Source of the DNA: Pycnococcus provasolii | Taxonomy: Eukaryota; Chlorophyta; Pseudoscourfieldiophyceae; Pseudoscourfieldiales; Pycnococcaceae | Reading direction: 5' to 3' | Assembly (NCBI GenBank): GCA_938743325.2 | Contig: OW568887.1 | Coordinates: forward strand, 248,001 to 312,000 | DNA: 64,000 nt | In this document: piece after piece, positions 42,801 through 51,362 of the stretch | Layout of the letters: every line of letters begins with the position of its first letter | Numbering within the stretch: the stretch's first letter is position 1 | The notes under the pieces: generated by a model | What the model was told of the DNA's origin: nothing | The model's database searches: none | The model's input: only the letters and a program-made list of their open reading frames with translations | Program-made: the position numbers and the translations under genes

Positions 42801-43894
42801 TGCTTCGACCAACAAGTCCGAACGGCATTGGTGGCAACCACTCGCCAGAGAGTAAGAGAGGCGATCAACTGCCGGAGGTGCGATCGCGGAGCAAGTCGAG
42901 ATCTAAAAGCCAAGCAAACGATATCGTGTATGATAGTTCTCCGCCATTATATCGCTCGGAGAGTGCATTTGCTTGCATCACTAACGAGAGCTTGGTGAAC
43001 TTTCAGAAAGTTTTCAGGCCGCTTATGAGCAAATCAATGGGAAGGCTGCCACAGTACATACCGAGCAACCCGTATTGGCCGCGGCCTCACAGTTACGCGA
43101 CAGACGAGCCTCCCCGCGAATACGTGCGAAATGCGATTGCGCATACAGTCGATTCAAATGCTGTTGCAACTGAGCACATGCGAAAGATGCGTTTGCAACT
43201 CGGGAAAGACTTGAGCAGAATTGACAAAGAATACGGCGTGGATCGAGAAGAGGATCAACGCTACATCGACGAAGCGATAAAGATACCCGACGACCTTTGG
43301 GATCGCGTACGCGCACTGGAAGACGGGGGGCCTAATACGACGGTTACGGCGATCAAGAAAAAGCTTCATACAAAGGACGAAATGCGCAGGCATGGTCTGA
43401 GGGAGGAGGACTTGGAGGAGCCGTCGGAGATCGAACGCATCAGAGAAAAGCGGCGCCAGCGTCACATCCCCCCTGGCCCGAAACTGAATGTGAAAGTAGC
43501 GCGAGAATTGGCATTTTCGGATGCGGCGTACAAAAAAGCTGTTGAGAGGCGCATGCGCAAAGAGCTGGAAAAGCACAAAGGCCGCGACAAGACGGCGAGT
43601 TTTGCAAAGCTCCGTGACCGCTTGGAAATTACCACGTCTGTTGCTTTAGAGCCGGAACGCGTTGAACTTTTCGTCGACGAGGAAGAATGGGCGCGAACGC
43701 ACAGCAACACCAAGGCAATTGATGACTTGTGCAAACCTTCAGCTTCGGGAATACACGTGACGAGCGAGGTTCGCAGTGAACGCCTAAACGAAGGTGCCAT
43801 AAAGAGTCTTGGTAGAGGCGTCGCAGCTAGTTTGCGAGCATTGACAAATAATTCGCGAAGAGTGAGAGAGTCGATCAAGATGTTCGATGACTAG
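39838..43894 (+). CDS. Protein with four cyclic-nucleotide-binding-like domains, 2 exons (about 1,313 aa)
   Basis: Exon 1 is 39838-41719 and exon 2 is 41835-43894. The 115-nt intron (GTACGT...CAG, phase 1) falls inside the third CNB domain, and the join restores EGAPGDSFYIILLGSVSLHV. ATG 39838 is the first ATG. CNB-like modules lie at about residues 125-380 (with a long charged insert), 417-553, 589-712 and 725-863. Each has the jelly-roll pattern, and phosphate-cassette-like F-G-E segments are visible (SFGEDALL, SFGEKCMKR..RTATG, AFGEYALM..RSAS, ICGEFALL). Domains 2 and 3 keep the cassette Arg; domain 4 seems not to. No kinase, channel or GEF domain is attached. The last 400 residues are charged and helical. 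It may be a cyclic-nucleotide-sensing scaffold. Its 3' end is duplicated about 4.7 kb downstream. Confidence 0.82.
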
Positions 43895-44097
43895 TAACAA
43901 TTATCTTTGTAAGTTACAATCAATTTACACCACGGCAAGCTGTTCCGGCGTCCAACCATTACGTTGTTCAATGCGAGGCAGGAGCTCCTCAGTCACGTAG
44001 CGATCTTGTGCAGCCTCGTCGTTCGTCGCCCACGCGAAGTAGGGGACGTATAGACACCGGACGCCACACGCGTGCATCCAAATGCGACGCGCGAGTG
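43666..44097. repeat. Duplicated gene-junction segment, copy 1 (432 bp)
   Basis: It contains the last 76 codons of the CNB gene (plus strand), the spacer, and a 58-codon piece of the 3' end of an OPR-RAP gene (minus strand, 43925-44097). It matches 48332-48730. The part from 43895 to 44097 is base-for-base identical to copy 2. Homology stops sharply after 44097. Confidence 0.95.
43925..44097 (-). pseudogene. Detached 3' fragment of OPR-RAP gene
   Basis: A 173-bp copy of the last codons of the gene at 48558-51020 (including its stop codon), with no upstream coding part. It is a by-product of the junction duplication and would not make a protein alone, though it supplies a ready 3' end for antisense transcripts of the CNB gene. 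Confidence 0.9.
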
Positions 44098-44236
44098 GTA
44101 CCAAACTCCGGGAACTGACATTTAATTCGGACGCGGTGGAACTCGGGCCAATGCAGATTCAGCAGTACCTGTCGAGCTACGAGGTGGGCCAGGTGCTATG
44201 CTGACGATCAAGGCATATCATTGTTACCAATATATA

Positions 44237-45331
44237 CTAACTTGTCTCGTTGCGCTTGTAGAGAAAGTTGGCTAGCGCGAGCGGATCCACGTGGCGCGGA
44301 TACGCGGCTGTGATGATGCGCGCGGCGATGCGCGGCCCACCAACCGCGCTTCCGAAGAACGATGTGATGTAGCGCGTGGTGATGCGCTTTTGCTCGAGCA
44401 AACCTGCACGCAACTGGTCAACGGCTGCGAGCTCACGAGCCTGGCCTCTAACGAGCTCGCAGAGACTCTGGCGACGGCTGCCATGAAGCGAGGCGAGTGC
44501 AATTTCGCGTTGATTGAACACTTCGCCAATTTCTTCCAAATAGTTACGCCGCCAATTTAAAATCCGCTCGACTGCCGTGTCGTCGAGCTGTGCATTGAAG
44601 ACAACCGACCGCCAGCTGTCCGCGTCGAGCACGCCGTGCTGCAAGCACGCCTCCATGTGAGGGAGACGTGCGTCGAGCATGATCCCAGAGTCCGGAAATG
44701 CCTGTGAGAACTTATAGCAGGCTTCACGGACTGCCGCCAAAGCTTCTGCGAGCTCATCTTCCCCGGCGTCATTGCTCAGCAACTCCTTCAGCCTATCCAC
44801 CCGAACCTCGAACTCGTGGTTCACCGTTGCCATCAAGTTCCCTTTCTCCTCCTCTTCTTTCCCAGCACTGTGCTCGTCTTCCGACATTATCTTCGTAGCG
44901 TCCGTCGCCGTGCTGGTGCCGCCGCTGCCCCCGCCAGTAGTTCCGTTTCTCACGAGCGAGTCGTTCTGCGCCTCGAGCTCCTTGATGCGCAAAGTTAAGC
45001 TGTCCACAGTCTCCTCGAGCTCGCGCACGTGCTCCTTCTTTCGTTCGCGGTATCTGCGCTGAATCGCGAAGTTTCCCGGTCTCACCTTCTTCTTCGCCAC
45101 GCCTCCTGTGTTCGTCTCAAGCTGCGCGATTGCCCCGAGCGCGGGTGCCGTGCTCGATTGGTTGATGCCGTGTCCCTGTCCCTGGTCGCCCGCGGAGTGG
45201 TCATCCTCGTCCATCGCGAGGAGCTCCTGCACCATGAGGTCGTTGATGTCGAGGAGGTCGGGCGCACTCTCGTTGGTGTTGGTGTTGTTGGTGGTGTTGT
45301 TGTCGGTGTCGTGCAAGGCGAAGGCGGACAT
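44237..45331 (-). CDS. bZIP transcription factor with unusual basic region (364 aa)
   Basis: The start is at ATG 45331. An acidic, Asn/Thr-rich N-terminus includes DLLDINDLMVQELLAMDEDD, which looks like an activation region. The basic region near residue 80-100 reads KKKVRPGNFAIQRRYRERKKEH. It keeps N-x7-R but replaces the usual N-R-E-S/A-A-x-x-S-R. Leucine heptads follow (LEETVDSLTLRIKELEAQNDSL). After a Gly/Ser/Thr linker the C-terminal half is a helical domain (VDRLKELLS, AAVREACYKFSQAFPDSG, LNWRRNYLEEIGEVFNQRE, GGPRIAARIITAAYP). I do not see a convincing DOG1 or MFMR domain. The Q-R-R-Y-R-E-R core is closer to fungal Yap/Pap1 spacing than to plant groups. It diverges from the polymerase gene and lies in the block bracketed by the junction duplication. 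Confidence 0.75.
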   Translation of the reverse strand: MSAFALHDTDNNTTNNTNTNESAPDLLDINDLMVQELLAMDEDDHSAGDQGQGHGINQSSTAPALGAIAQLETNTGGVAKKKVRPGNFAIQRRYRERKKEHVRELEETVDSLTLRIKELEAQNDSLVRNGTTGGGSGGTSTATDATKIMSEDEHSAGKEEEEKGNLMATVNHEFEVRVDRLKELLSNDAGEDELAEALAAVREACYKFSQAFPDSGIMLDARLPHMEACLQHGVLDADSWRSVVFNAQLDDTAVERILNWRRNYLEEIGEVFNQREIALASLHGSRRQSLCELVRGQARELAAVDQLRAGLLEQKRITTRYITSFFGSAVGGPRIAARIITAAYPRHVDPLALANFLYKRNETS

Positions 45332-45843
45332 CTTCAATGCCGCGTGGAATACGTTGTTGCACGCTACGATGGACGACGGAGGTTTGCGAGGAGCCGTGCA
45401 AGAGGGGGGCAAGAGGGAAAATTACAGGACAAGACAGACGCACCTTCCCACACGTCACTTCCCTTAACTTTACCACGACACAGAACCACCAACAGGGAGG
45501 GCATTCTAAGACCATACCATGGATGAGGTCAAGAGGGAGGTTAACGAAAAAGCAGGCCGAGAGAGAAACTTCTTTGTTTCTGTCCCCCTCTTCTCCCCTC
45601 TTCTCTCCTCCTTTTCTTTTTCTTTTTCTTTTCCTCCATTTCATCAGGCGCAAGCACAGGTCGCAAGGACCCTTCATCCCCGGGGGCACAGGAGGTGGGC
45701 ACAGGGGGGGGAGGGCAAACCCCTAAACTTTAGGGGTTGGCTGGGTTGGAATGGGCTGTAGGGGTTGGCATCGAAGGCGCCCCGTATCGTACTTTCCCAT
45801 CCACGCGGTGAGCATCCGTTCCGCCGATGCGCGTGCTGAGCCC
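45332..45843. other. Divergent leader between bZIP and DNA polymerase genes
   Basis: It includes TTTTCTTTTTCTTTTTC runs near 45,615, GGGGGG near 45,702, and a telomere-box palindrome at 45,718-45,738. No independent gene is seen. Confidence 0.5.
45718..45738. promoter_or_regulatory. Palindromic telo-box (AACCCCTAAA / TTTAGGGGTT)
   Basis: Ten-bp perfect inverted arms surround a single central C. Each arm resembles the plant telo-box (AAACCCTAA) found in promoters of growth-related genes. It sits 12 bp before ATG 45751 of the polymerase frame, in the shared leader of two divergent genes. Confidence 0.5.
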
Positions 45844-48321
45844 ATGTTCCGTGGAGTTTCCGTCCTGTTCGTGCCGCACGCCGACGACTCGTGTGCGCCG
45901 CCGAAGCACAACACGCTCGGCAACATACTTGCAGCGAGACTGAAAGAACTCGGCGGGAAAGTCGCAAAATGGCCACCCAACCCAGACGACGTGACGCACG
46001 TCGTCGTTCTGGAGAATATAACAACTTCGGAGGTCGCGCGTGCGCTTGACATGCAGAAAACTACGCCAGCGTCGTGGACGCCTTGGAAGCGCGTCGTACA
46101 GTGCGCGTGGATGCAGATGGCGCTCAGACGGGAGTGGCAGGAAAAGTCGGACGAACTTCCAGACGACTCGCCTTTCGCCGTTTCCCCACCTGGCGCAGAA
46201 CCGGCGAAGAGAAACGTAGTGCGCGGCGAAGTGCCGTGCACGCCGCCAAAGCTCAGAAGGACAAACCAAGATGCGCGCAGAGCTGACGGCGGTGCGGAGG
46301 CAGCGGCAGCAGCAACAGCAGGTTCGTCAACGCCACTTCCGTTCGTCCGAAGCACAGGCGAGGCAAACCAACGCTCTCCTCGCTGGGGGTGGGCAGGTCG
46401 CAACGACGTTGCCGAGCAAGCAGCGTCGCATGCCGCTGCGTCGCCAACGTCTCTCGCTCTGCAGCCATACATGACTGCATCGGAGCAGCTCGAACACGAG
46501 CAAGGACTTTTCACGCCGTACGATAGAGATGCAGCTGCTGCCGCCGTCGCGTTCTTGCGCAGCTTCTGGGAGCAGACTGGCGTTGGCGTCGCAGATCGTT
46601 TCGACGAAGCAGGTGCCGGTGCTGCGGAAGCCGCAGCAGCCTCCTCCTCTGCTCCAACGGCGTCGAAATTCCAAGTTGATGATCCTGTCACCTCGGATAG
46701 CGACGCAGACGATGCCGGTAATGAGGCGAGTGGGCATGATACCATGAGATGGACGAATCCAAATCTGTTCGTCGTGCAGAACCTGAACCGCCTTAAGGAC
46801 CACATGGGTGGCGATGGGCGTGGACCCGACGCCGGACAGTTCAAGGAGAAGGCGCTCATGCGTGCGATTGGTATTCTCAGCCGATCGCCGTATGGAACGG
46901 AGGTTGCTGTCGCGCAACGCCAGATCAAATCGGCGAATGAGATTCTGGACAAAAAGCATGGAGGCGAACACAACAATGGCGTTGGGCGGAAGACGGCGGA
47001 AAAAGTGACGGAGATTTTGGAGACGGGAACGCTTCGTCGCGCTGATGTGTTCGACGGATCGAACGTGTCGATGGACGGGGGTTCTGCTGCCGAGCGCGCG
47101 CGGGTGATGGATGCTCTCACGGGAATTTGGGGCGTTGGCCCAAATATCGCGAACAGGTATTTTTTAGATGGCGTGCGCGATGCCGACGGACTTGCGGAAC
47201 GCCTTCCATTCCTGAGACGCACGGCGCAACAGAAGATTGGGATTCGCCACCGTGCGGATCTCGCAGGGCCTGGAAAGCGCGTGCCTAGAGCTATTGCGGA
47301 CAAAATTCGCAAGGCGGCGCAAGACAGCCTGAACGAAGCGTTCCCTGGCACTGCATGTACATACCTTGTCGGATCCATGCGTCGCGGCAAGGTGTCGAGC
47401 GGCGACGTGGACGTGATGGTGGTCGTGGACTCTGCGCGCGGGGATGGCACTGATGCTCCGAGGAGGGACCGGAATCTGCGGAGTGCGCTGCGTCGAGTGC
47501 TTGAAGGTCTCCACGATCGTGGTTACATCCGTCGGTTGGAAGAAGCCCTCGCGGCGGATCCGGACGTGCCACCGGACTACACGCTTTCGAATTCCAACGA
47601 CGGCGGATTTGGGTTTGAAGGCGTGGGGCGTGGCCATGAGCCTACCGCCGTCGCGCCACTTGACGGTGACTCCGAGGATGAAGACGTAGAAGAACGCGAG
47701 GAGAATCCTCCTGAGTATAACGCTGTGAGCGGTGCTGCTGGTGCCGGCGGGTCGAAGAAGGAAGAAACTCTCTACATATATCGGGGCCACGATGACGTAC
47801 AGCGCGAGGAACCTATCACGTGGATGGGAGTAGCACACGAGCCGTCTGGCGGGCCATACTTTCGTCTGGATCTCAAAGTGTACCCTCGCCGTTGCGTCGG
47901 CACAGCGCTGCTTTACTTCACTGGATCTGCAAGATTCAACCGTGCCTTGAGATACTGGGCACGGTGGTCTCCACGAGCGGAGCTAGTGCGCGCTGCGCGC
48001 CGTCTCTCGCCGAGCGGCCCGGGTGTGCTGCGAGTTGGTTTGTCCTTCACACAGTCAGCAACGACAAAGACGCGCCACGTGGGTGAACTTCACGCGCATC
48101 TCGAACAGCCAAATGGATTTCGCATAAACGACACCGATCTTACTCCGATTTTCGTGCCAAAGCGCGTTGAGAAGGAGGTTGTCGATCCTGCTGCAAAAGG
48201 CCGTCGATGGGGTGGCAACGAAGTATGGCAATGCAGCCGAACTTACGAGTGGCTGAGCGAGGCAGACGTGTTTAACGCGATGGGTCTGCCGTACATACCA
48301 CCATTTTTGCGAAATATGTAA
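45751..48321 (+). CDS. POLL: X-family DNA polymerase, lambda/beta type with BRCT domain (856 aa; 825 if from ATG 45844)
   Basis: An N-terminal BRCT-like domain begins at MFRGVSVLFVP (ATG 45844) and includes LGGKVAKWPPNPDDVTHVVVL. The 31 residues before it are Arg-rich and could be an organelle presequence or leader. A long Ala/Ser-rich linker follows. The 8-kDa and fingers region then begins (FKEKALMRAIGILSRSPY, then GIWGVGPNIANRYF helix-hairpin-helix). The palm has GSMRRGKVSSGDVDVMVVV near residue 510-530 with the paired Asp (D-V-D). An acidic insertion of about 80 residues precedes the third Asp in FRLDLKVYP, followed by ALLYFTGSARFNRALR with the conserved Y-F-T-G-S. Polymerase lambda fills gaps in base-excision repair and non-homologous end joining. 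It ends VPFLRNM-like (IPPFLRNM). It is located in the block bracketed by the duplicated junction. Confidence 0.9.
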   Translation: MGCRGWHRRRPVSYFPIHAVSIRSADARAEPMFRGVSVLFVPHADDSCAPPKHNTLGNILAARLKELGGKVAKWPPNPDDVTHVVVLENITTSEVARALDMQKTTPASWTPWKRVVQCAWMQMALRREWQEKSDELPDDSPFAVSPPGAEPAKRNVVRGEVPCTPPKLRRTNQDARRADGGAEAAAAATAGSSTPLPFVRSTGEANQRSPRWGWAGRNDVAEQAASHAAASPTSLALQPYMTASEQLEHEQGLFTPYDRDAAAAAVAFLRSFWEQTGVGVADRFDEAGAGAAEAAAASSSAPTASKFQVDDPVTSDSDADDAGNEASGHDTMRWTNPNLFVVQNLNRLKDHMGGDGRGPDAGQFKEKALMRAIGILSRSPYGTEVAVAQRQIKSANEILDKKHGGEHNNGVGRKTAEKVTEILETGTLRRADVFDGSNVSMDGGSAAERARVMDALTGIWGVGPNIANRYFLDGVRDADGLAERLPFLRRTAQQKIGIRHRADLAGPGKRVPRAIADKIRKAAQDSLNEAFPGTACTYLVGSMRRGKVSSGDVDVMVVVDSARGDGTDAPRRDRNLRSALRRVLEGLHDRGYIRRLEEALAADPDVPPDYTLSNSNDGGFGFEGVGRGHEPTAVAPLDGDSEDEDVEEREENPPEYNAVSGAAGAGGSKKEETLYIYRGHDDVQREEPITWMGVAHEPSGGPYFRLDLKVYPRRCVGTALLYFTGSARFNRALRYWARWSPRAELVRAARRLSPSGPGVLRVGLSFTQSATTKTRHVGELHAHLEQPNGFRINDTDLTPIFVPKRVEKEVVDPAAKGRRWGGNEVWQCSRTYEWLSEADVFNAMGLPYIPPFLRNM

Positions 48322-48331
48322 CCAACCCTGT

Positions 48332-48527
48332 ACTTTTCATCGACGAGGAAGAATGGGCGCGAACGCACAGCAACACCAAGGCAATTGATGACTTGTGCAA
48401 ACCTTCAGCTTCGGCAATTCACGTGACGAGCGAGGCTCGCAGTGGTAGAGGCGTCGCAGCTGGTTTGCGAGCATTGACAAATAATTCGCGAAGAGTGAGA
48501 GAGTCGATCAAGATGTTCGATGACTAG
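48332..48527 (+). pseudogene. Detached 3' fragment of CNB gene
   Basis: It corresponds to the last about 76 codons of the gene ending at 43894, minus an in-frame 33-bp segment, with the same stop codon. It starts 10 bp after the stop of the polymerase gene and has no upstream coding part. It may now serve as the polymerase gene's 3' untranslated region. Confidence 0.85.
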
Positions 48528-48730
48528 TAACAATTATCTTTGTAAGTTACAATCAATTTACACCACGGCAAGCTGTTCCGGCGTCCAACCATTACGTTGT
48601 TCAATGCGAGGCAGGAGCTCCTCAGTCACGTAGCGATCTTGTGCAGCCTCGTCGTTCGTCGCCCACGCGAAGTAGGGGACGTATAGACACCGGACGCCAC
48701 ACGCGTGCATCCAAATGCGACGCGCGAGTG
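48332..48730. repeat. Duplicated gene-junction segment, copy 2 (399 bp)
   Basis: A second copy of 43666-44097. The CNB-tail part (48332-48527) has a few substitutions and lacks 33 bp present in copy 1. The spacer and OPR-RAP 3' part (48528-48730) are identical to copy 1. Here the OPR-RAP side is intact and the CNB side is the stray fragment. Confidence 0.95.
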
Positions 48731-51020
48731 TCATGTGCGTCGCGCTCGGGTCGACAGTCGGGCTCGTGCGCGTGTAGTGTGTTGGGCCCTCCACCTCAAC
48801 CGCCATGCGCGCACCATCTAACCAGATATCAACCTTAAATGGAGTCTCTGGTATCAGAATCTCCTGCTCGTTGCTAATACCCGCGCGCGCCAAAGCAGCG
48901 CTCACCTCGTGCTGCCCGTAGCTGCGATATTCATCACCTCCCTTGAGCCACTCCTCGTGCCCACGCACCAAAAGATCTTCGGGAAGGACGAGAAGTGGCG
49001 CCTCACCGTCATCGTCGCCAAGACGCATCAAGCTATTCGCCTGGTACAGCTGCCTCAGCAACCCGTTGCTAGACAAAATGGTGCCACGCACGTCGCTCTG
49101 GTCGAGCAGTGCGACAATCTGTGCAATGTGCTCTGCTCTTGGCTTGCGCCACGGGCGCATGTTTCCAAGAGCCCAGAGCGCGTACGTGAGTTGCCTTGCC
49201 GACCACTCTTTCGTTAGGAGCGTGCTGCTCATGCCAGCGCAAAAGCGGTCCCATACGTCCAAATCCGGCACGTAGCCTAACTTGTTCCACGCGAACAGGG
49301 TCGCCCCGACATGCCGAGGTATGAGCATGTGCGAGAAGTTGGCACACGTGCGTGACATACTGTCCATGGCCTCTGCTCCGGGATGGTAGCGCATTGACGC
49401 GAACAGCCAAAGCAGATTCGCGTAGAACTTGGGCCCGCGCTCCGAATCGCCTTCCATCGATGTGATTCGGTCGCGCACACGATTCATTGCACCGTGGCCC
49501 ATGTCATAGCTCATGGCGTAAAAGTTCCTTAGCAAATGTATCAGCTGTTGGTCCGTCGACTCGTGAATTCGCCCAGCTACCCGAGAAAGCAGCGCATGCT
49601 GTGGCATATGGCGCGAAACCTGCGACTCGAGGCCGTACATCACGTTGGTTAGCTCTTGCATCGACATGTTGTCGAACAGCATCGTTGCTCGCCTCTCTGC
49701 TGACGCAATATCGCTTGTTTCAGGCGTGTGGCCGAGACGTGCCCATGCGTACATAGTATTCGCTAGATCCTTTTCGTTGAAGTGGTCCATGAGATGCCTA
49801 ACCCTACGATCGATCGCAGACATCGCGCTTTGCGACGGTGAGTGGCCGAGCTTTGCCCATGCCCACAGCAGTTGACCAATGTCCTGCGAACGCCATGGAC
49901 GATCTTCTGCCACGTACGCATCGATTTGCAGCAGCGATGTGTCGTCTAGAGTGTGATCGAATTTGGCAAGCGCCCACATCCCATTGGAAATTGTCTTTGG
50001 CAGCGCCCTGCTGATGTCGTCGACGAGCGATCTTTCTAGCAGCTGCAGTACATCCGTGTCCGGCTGATGCTGCAAATCCGCAAAGCTCCACAAAAGAACG
50101 CTCGCATCTTGACTGGTCAACGCGTCTGTCACTTGAAAAAGCTTGAGCCACTTTTGGATGTGCTCAAACGCCTGATCGTCGAGCGGCACTTTCGACTTGG
50201 CGCAGGACCAGAGCAGATTGCAGATGTCCCGCGGGCCCAGCGCTTCCACGTGACACAGCACGAGTTTGGCGGCCCTGGCACGCACGTCGTCGGGTGGCAC
50301 GCCCTGTAAACCGTCTACACAGCTATCTTGAATCTTCGCCCAGCACCAAAGAAGCACGGCAAGGCGTGTCGGCTCAAACTCGTCGAGATGTGACTCCATG
50401 GAGGAATTCAGCTCGCGCAGCATCTCGAACGCACTTGTACGGTCAGGCACCCTCATCTCCACCTTGGCATGCGCCCAGAGGACATAGATTGCGTTATGGC
50501 CCCGCTTCTGCCTCGAGAAGGCGTGCGCGCCTAGTGCCGAGAGTCTCTCGGACAGGCGACTCCACGTTTGGGAACCGTCTTGCTTGCGCATCAGTGCTGT
50601 GCCGCATCTCTTAGCAACGCGCTGAAAGGCTGTCGCAACGTCAACAACATCCATATCATCGTACACGTCGTCAATTACCGCGAGCATTGCCGACGGCTGG
50701 CCCCCAGTCGCGTGGATGCGCCGATTTCTCTTTACCATGGCCTCTCTCTGGATCAGCTTTCTCCTATTCTTTTGTCTTTGAGCCTCCGCCGACGCTTTTA
50801 TTTCTGGTTTCAGCACTTTGCCAGGCGTCTCGCTCCATGATGATTTGTTTGAGTCGTCGTACCCCTGAGCGGCATATCCACGAGCGTAAGAACACGAAGC
50901 CAAGTCTGTCTGCACGCCAGGCCAACGCAGTCTCAAGGCGTGCGGCGGACTCGTCGTCGTCCTGGCAGTGAGCGCAGCCAGCGTGCACTCGAGCAGCGGC
51001 TTGAGCGCCCGCTTCATCAT
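48558..51020 (-). CDS. OPR-RAP organelle RNA-binding protein (820 aa)
   Basis: Two adjacent ATGs (51020, 51017) begin the protein. The first about 70 residues are Arg/Thr/Ala-rich (MMKRALKPLLECTLAALTARTT), as in an organelle presequence. From about residue 170 a long array of helical repeats carries the OPR core L-W-x-x-A-K-L-G-x-x-P (ICNLLWSCAKSK, SNGMWALAKFDHTLD, IGQLLWAWAKLGHSPS, LANTMYAWARLGHTPE, GATLFAWNKLGYVPD, LTYALWALGNM). A RAP domain ends the protein at about 727-790 (FKVDIWLDGARMAVEVEGPTHY, then LARRIWMHACGVRCLYVPYFAW). It probably controls a single chloroplast or mitochondrial transcript. The last 58 codons also exist as a detached copy at 43925-44097. Confidence 0.9.
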   Translation of the reverse strand: MMKRALKPLLECTLAALTARTTTSPPHALRLRWPGVQTDLASCSYARGYAAQGYDDSNKSSWSETPGKVLKPEIKASAEAQRQKNRRKLIQREAMVKRNRRIHATGGQPSAMLAVIDDVYDDMDVVDVATAFQRVAKRCGTALMRKQDGSQTWSRLSERLSALGAHAFSRQKRGHNAIYVLWAHAKVEMRVPDRTSAFEMLRELNSSMESHLDEFEPTRLAVLLWCWAKIQDSCVDGLQGVPPDDVRARAAKLVLCHVEALGPRDICNLLWSCAKSKVPLDDQAFEHIQKWLKLFQVTDALTSQDASVLLWSFADLQHQPDTDVLQLLERSLVDDISRALPKTISNGMWALAKFDHTLDDTSLLQIDAYVAEDRPWRSQDIGQLLWAWAKLGHSPSQSAMSAIDRRVRHLMDHFNEKDLANTMYAWARLGHTPETSDIASAERRATMLFDNMSMQELTNVMYGLESQVSRHMPQHALLSRVAGRIHESTDQQLIHLLRNFYAMSYDMGHGAMNRVRDRITSMEGDSERGPKFYANLLWLFASMRYHPGAEAMDSMSRTCANFSHMLIPRHVGATLFAWNKLGYVPDLDVWDRFCAGMSSTLLTKEWSARQLTYALWALGNMRPWRKPRAEHIAQIVALLDQSDVRGTILSSNGLLRQLYQANSLMRLGDDDGEAPLLVLPEDLLVRGHEEWLKGGDEYRSYGQHEVSAALARAGISNEQEILIPETPFKVDIWLDGARMAVEVEGPTHYTRTSPTVDPSATHMTLARRIWMHACGVRCLYVPYFAWATNDEAAQDRYVTEELLPRIEQRNGWTPEQLAVV

Positions 51021-51362
51021 TCTATTGTATGGCGTCGACGAGGAAGGAACAAGCCTGGGGCCACAAAAGTTGAGGCCGTGTACCAAAGGTACGGGTAGGG
51101 GACGTGGGAGAGGGGAGCAAATCTAACTTTAGAAATGGGGGTTTCGTTTTCCGCACTCCGCGGCAGGGCATTTCGGGGTTGGGTCCGTCGCCCGCTCGGC
51201 GGTGTTCGGCACGTGTAGCCCTCCCCAGTGCCCAGTGCCCTCCCCCTCTGCGCCTTCACAACTTACCTCGTGCTCAGTCTCTGCGCTATTCAAGCTGACT
51301 CGCGGCCTAACTCTTACCTGCTCATCCTGCCCGCTGCTTGTGTCTCGCTTGCATAAGACGTC
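51021..51362. other. Divergent leader between OPR-RAP and EGF-like genes
   Basis: It contains CCCAGTGCCCAGTGCCCTCCCCC near 51,225 and GGGGGTTTCG near 51,137. No gene is seen. Confidence 0.45.

Noticed and set aside
44237-45331. TGA-type (DOG1-domain) bZIP identity
   Set aside because: The helical C-terminal half first suggested DOG1, but the expected motif order is not visible and the basic region is wrong for that group.
45723-47450. Long minus-strand open frame (about 575 codons)
   Set aside because: Antisense to the DNA polymerase gene, whose catalytic motifs are clear; the frame is Ser/Pro/Arg-rich without domains.
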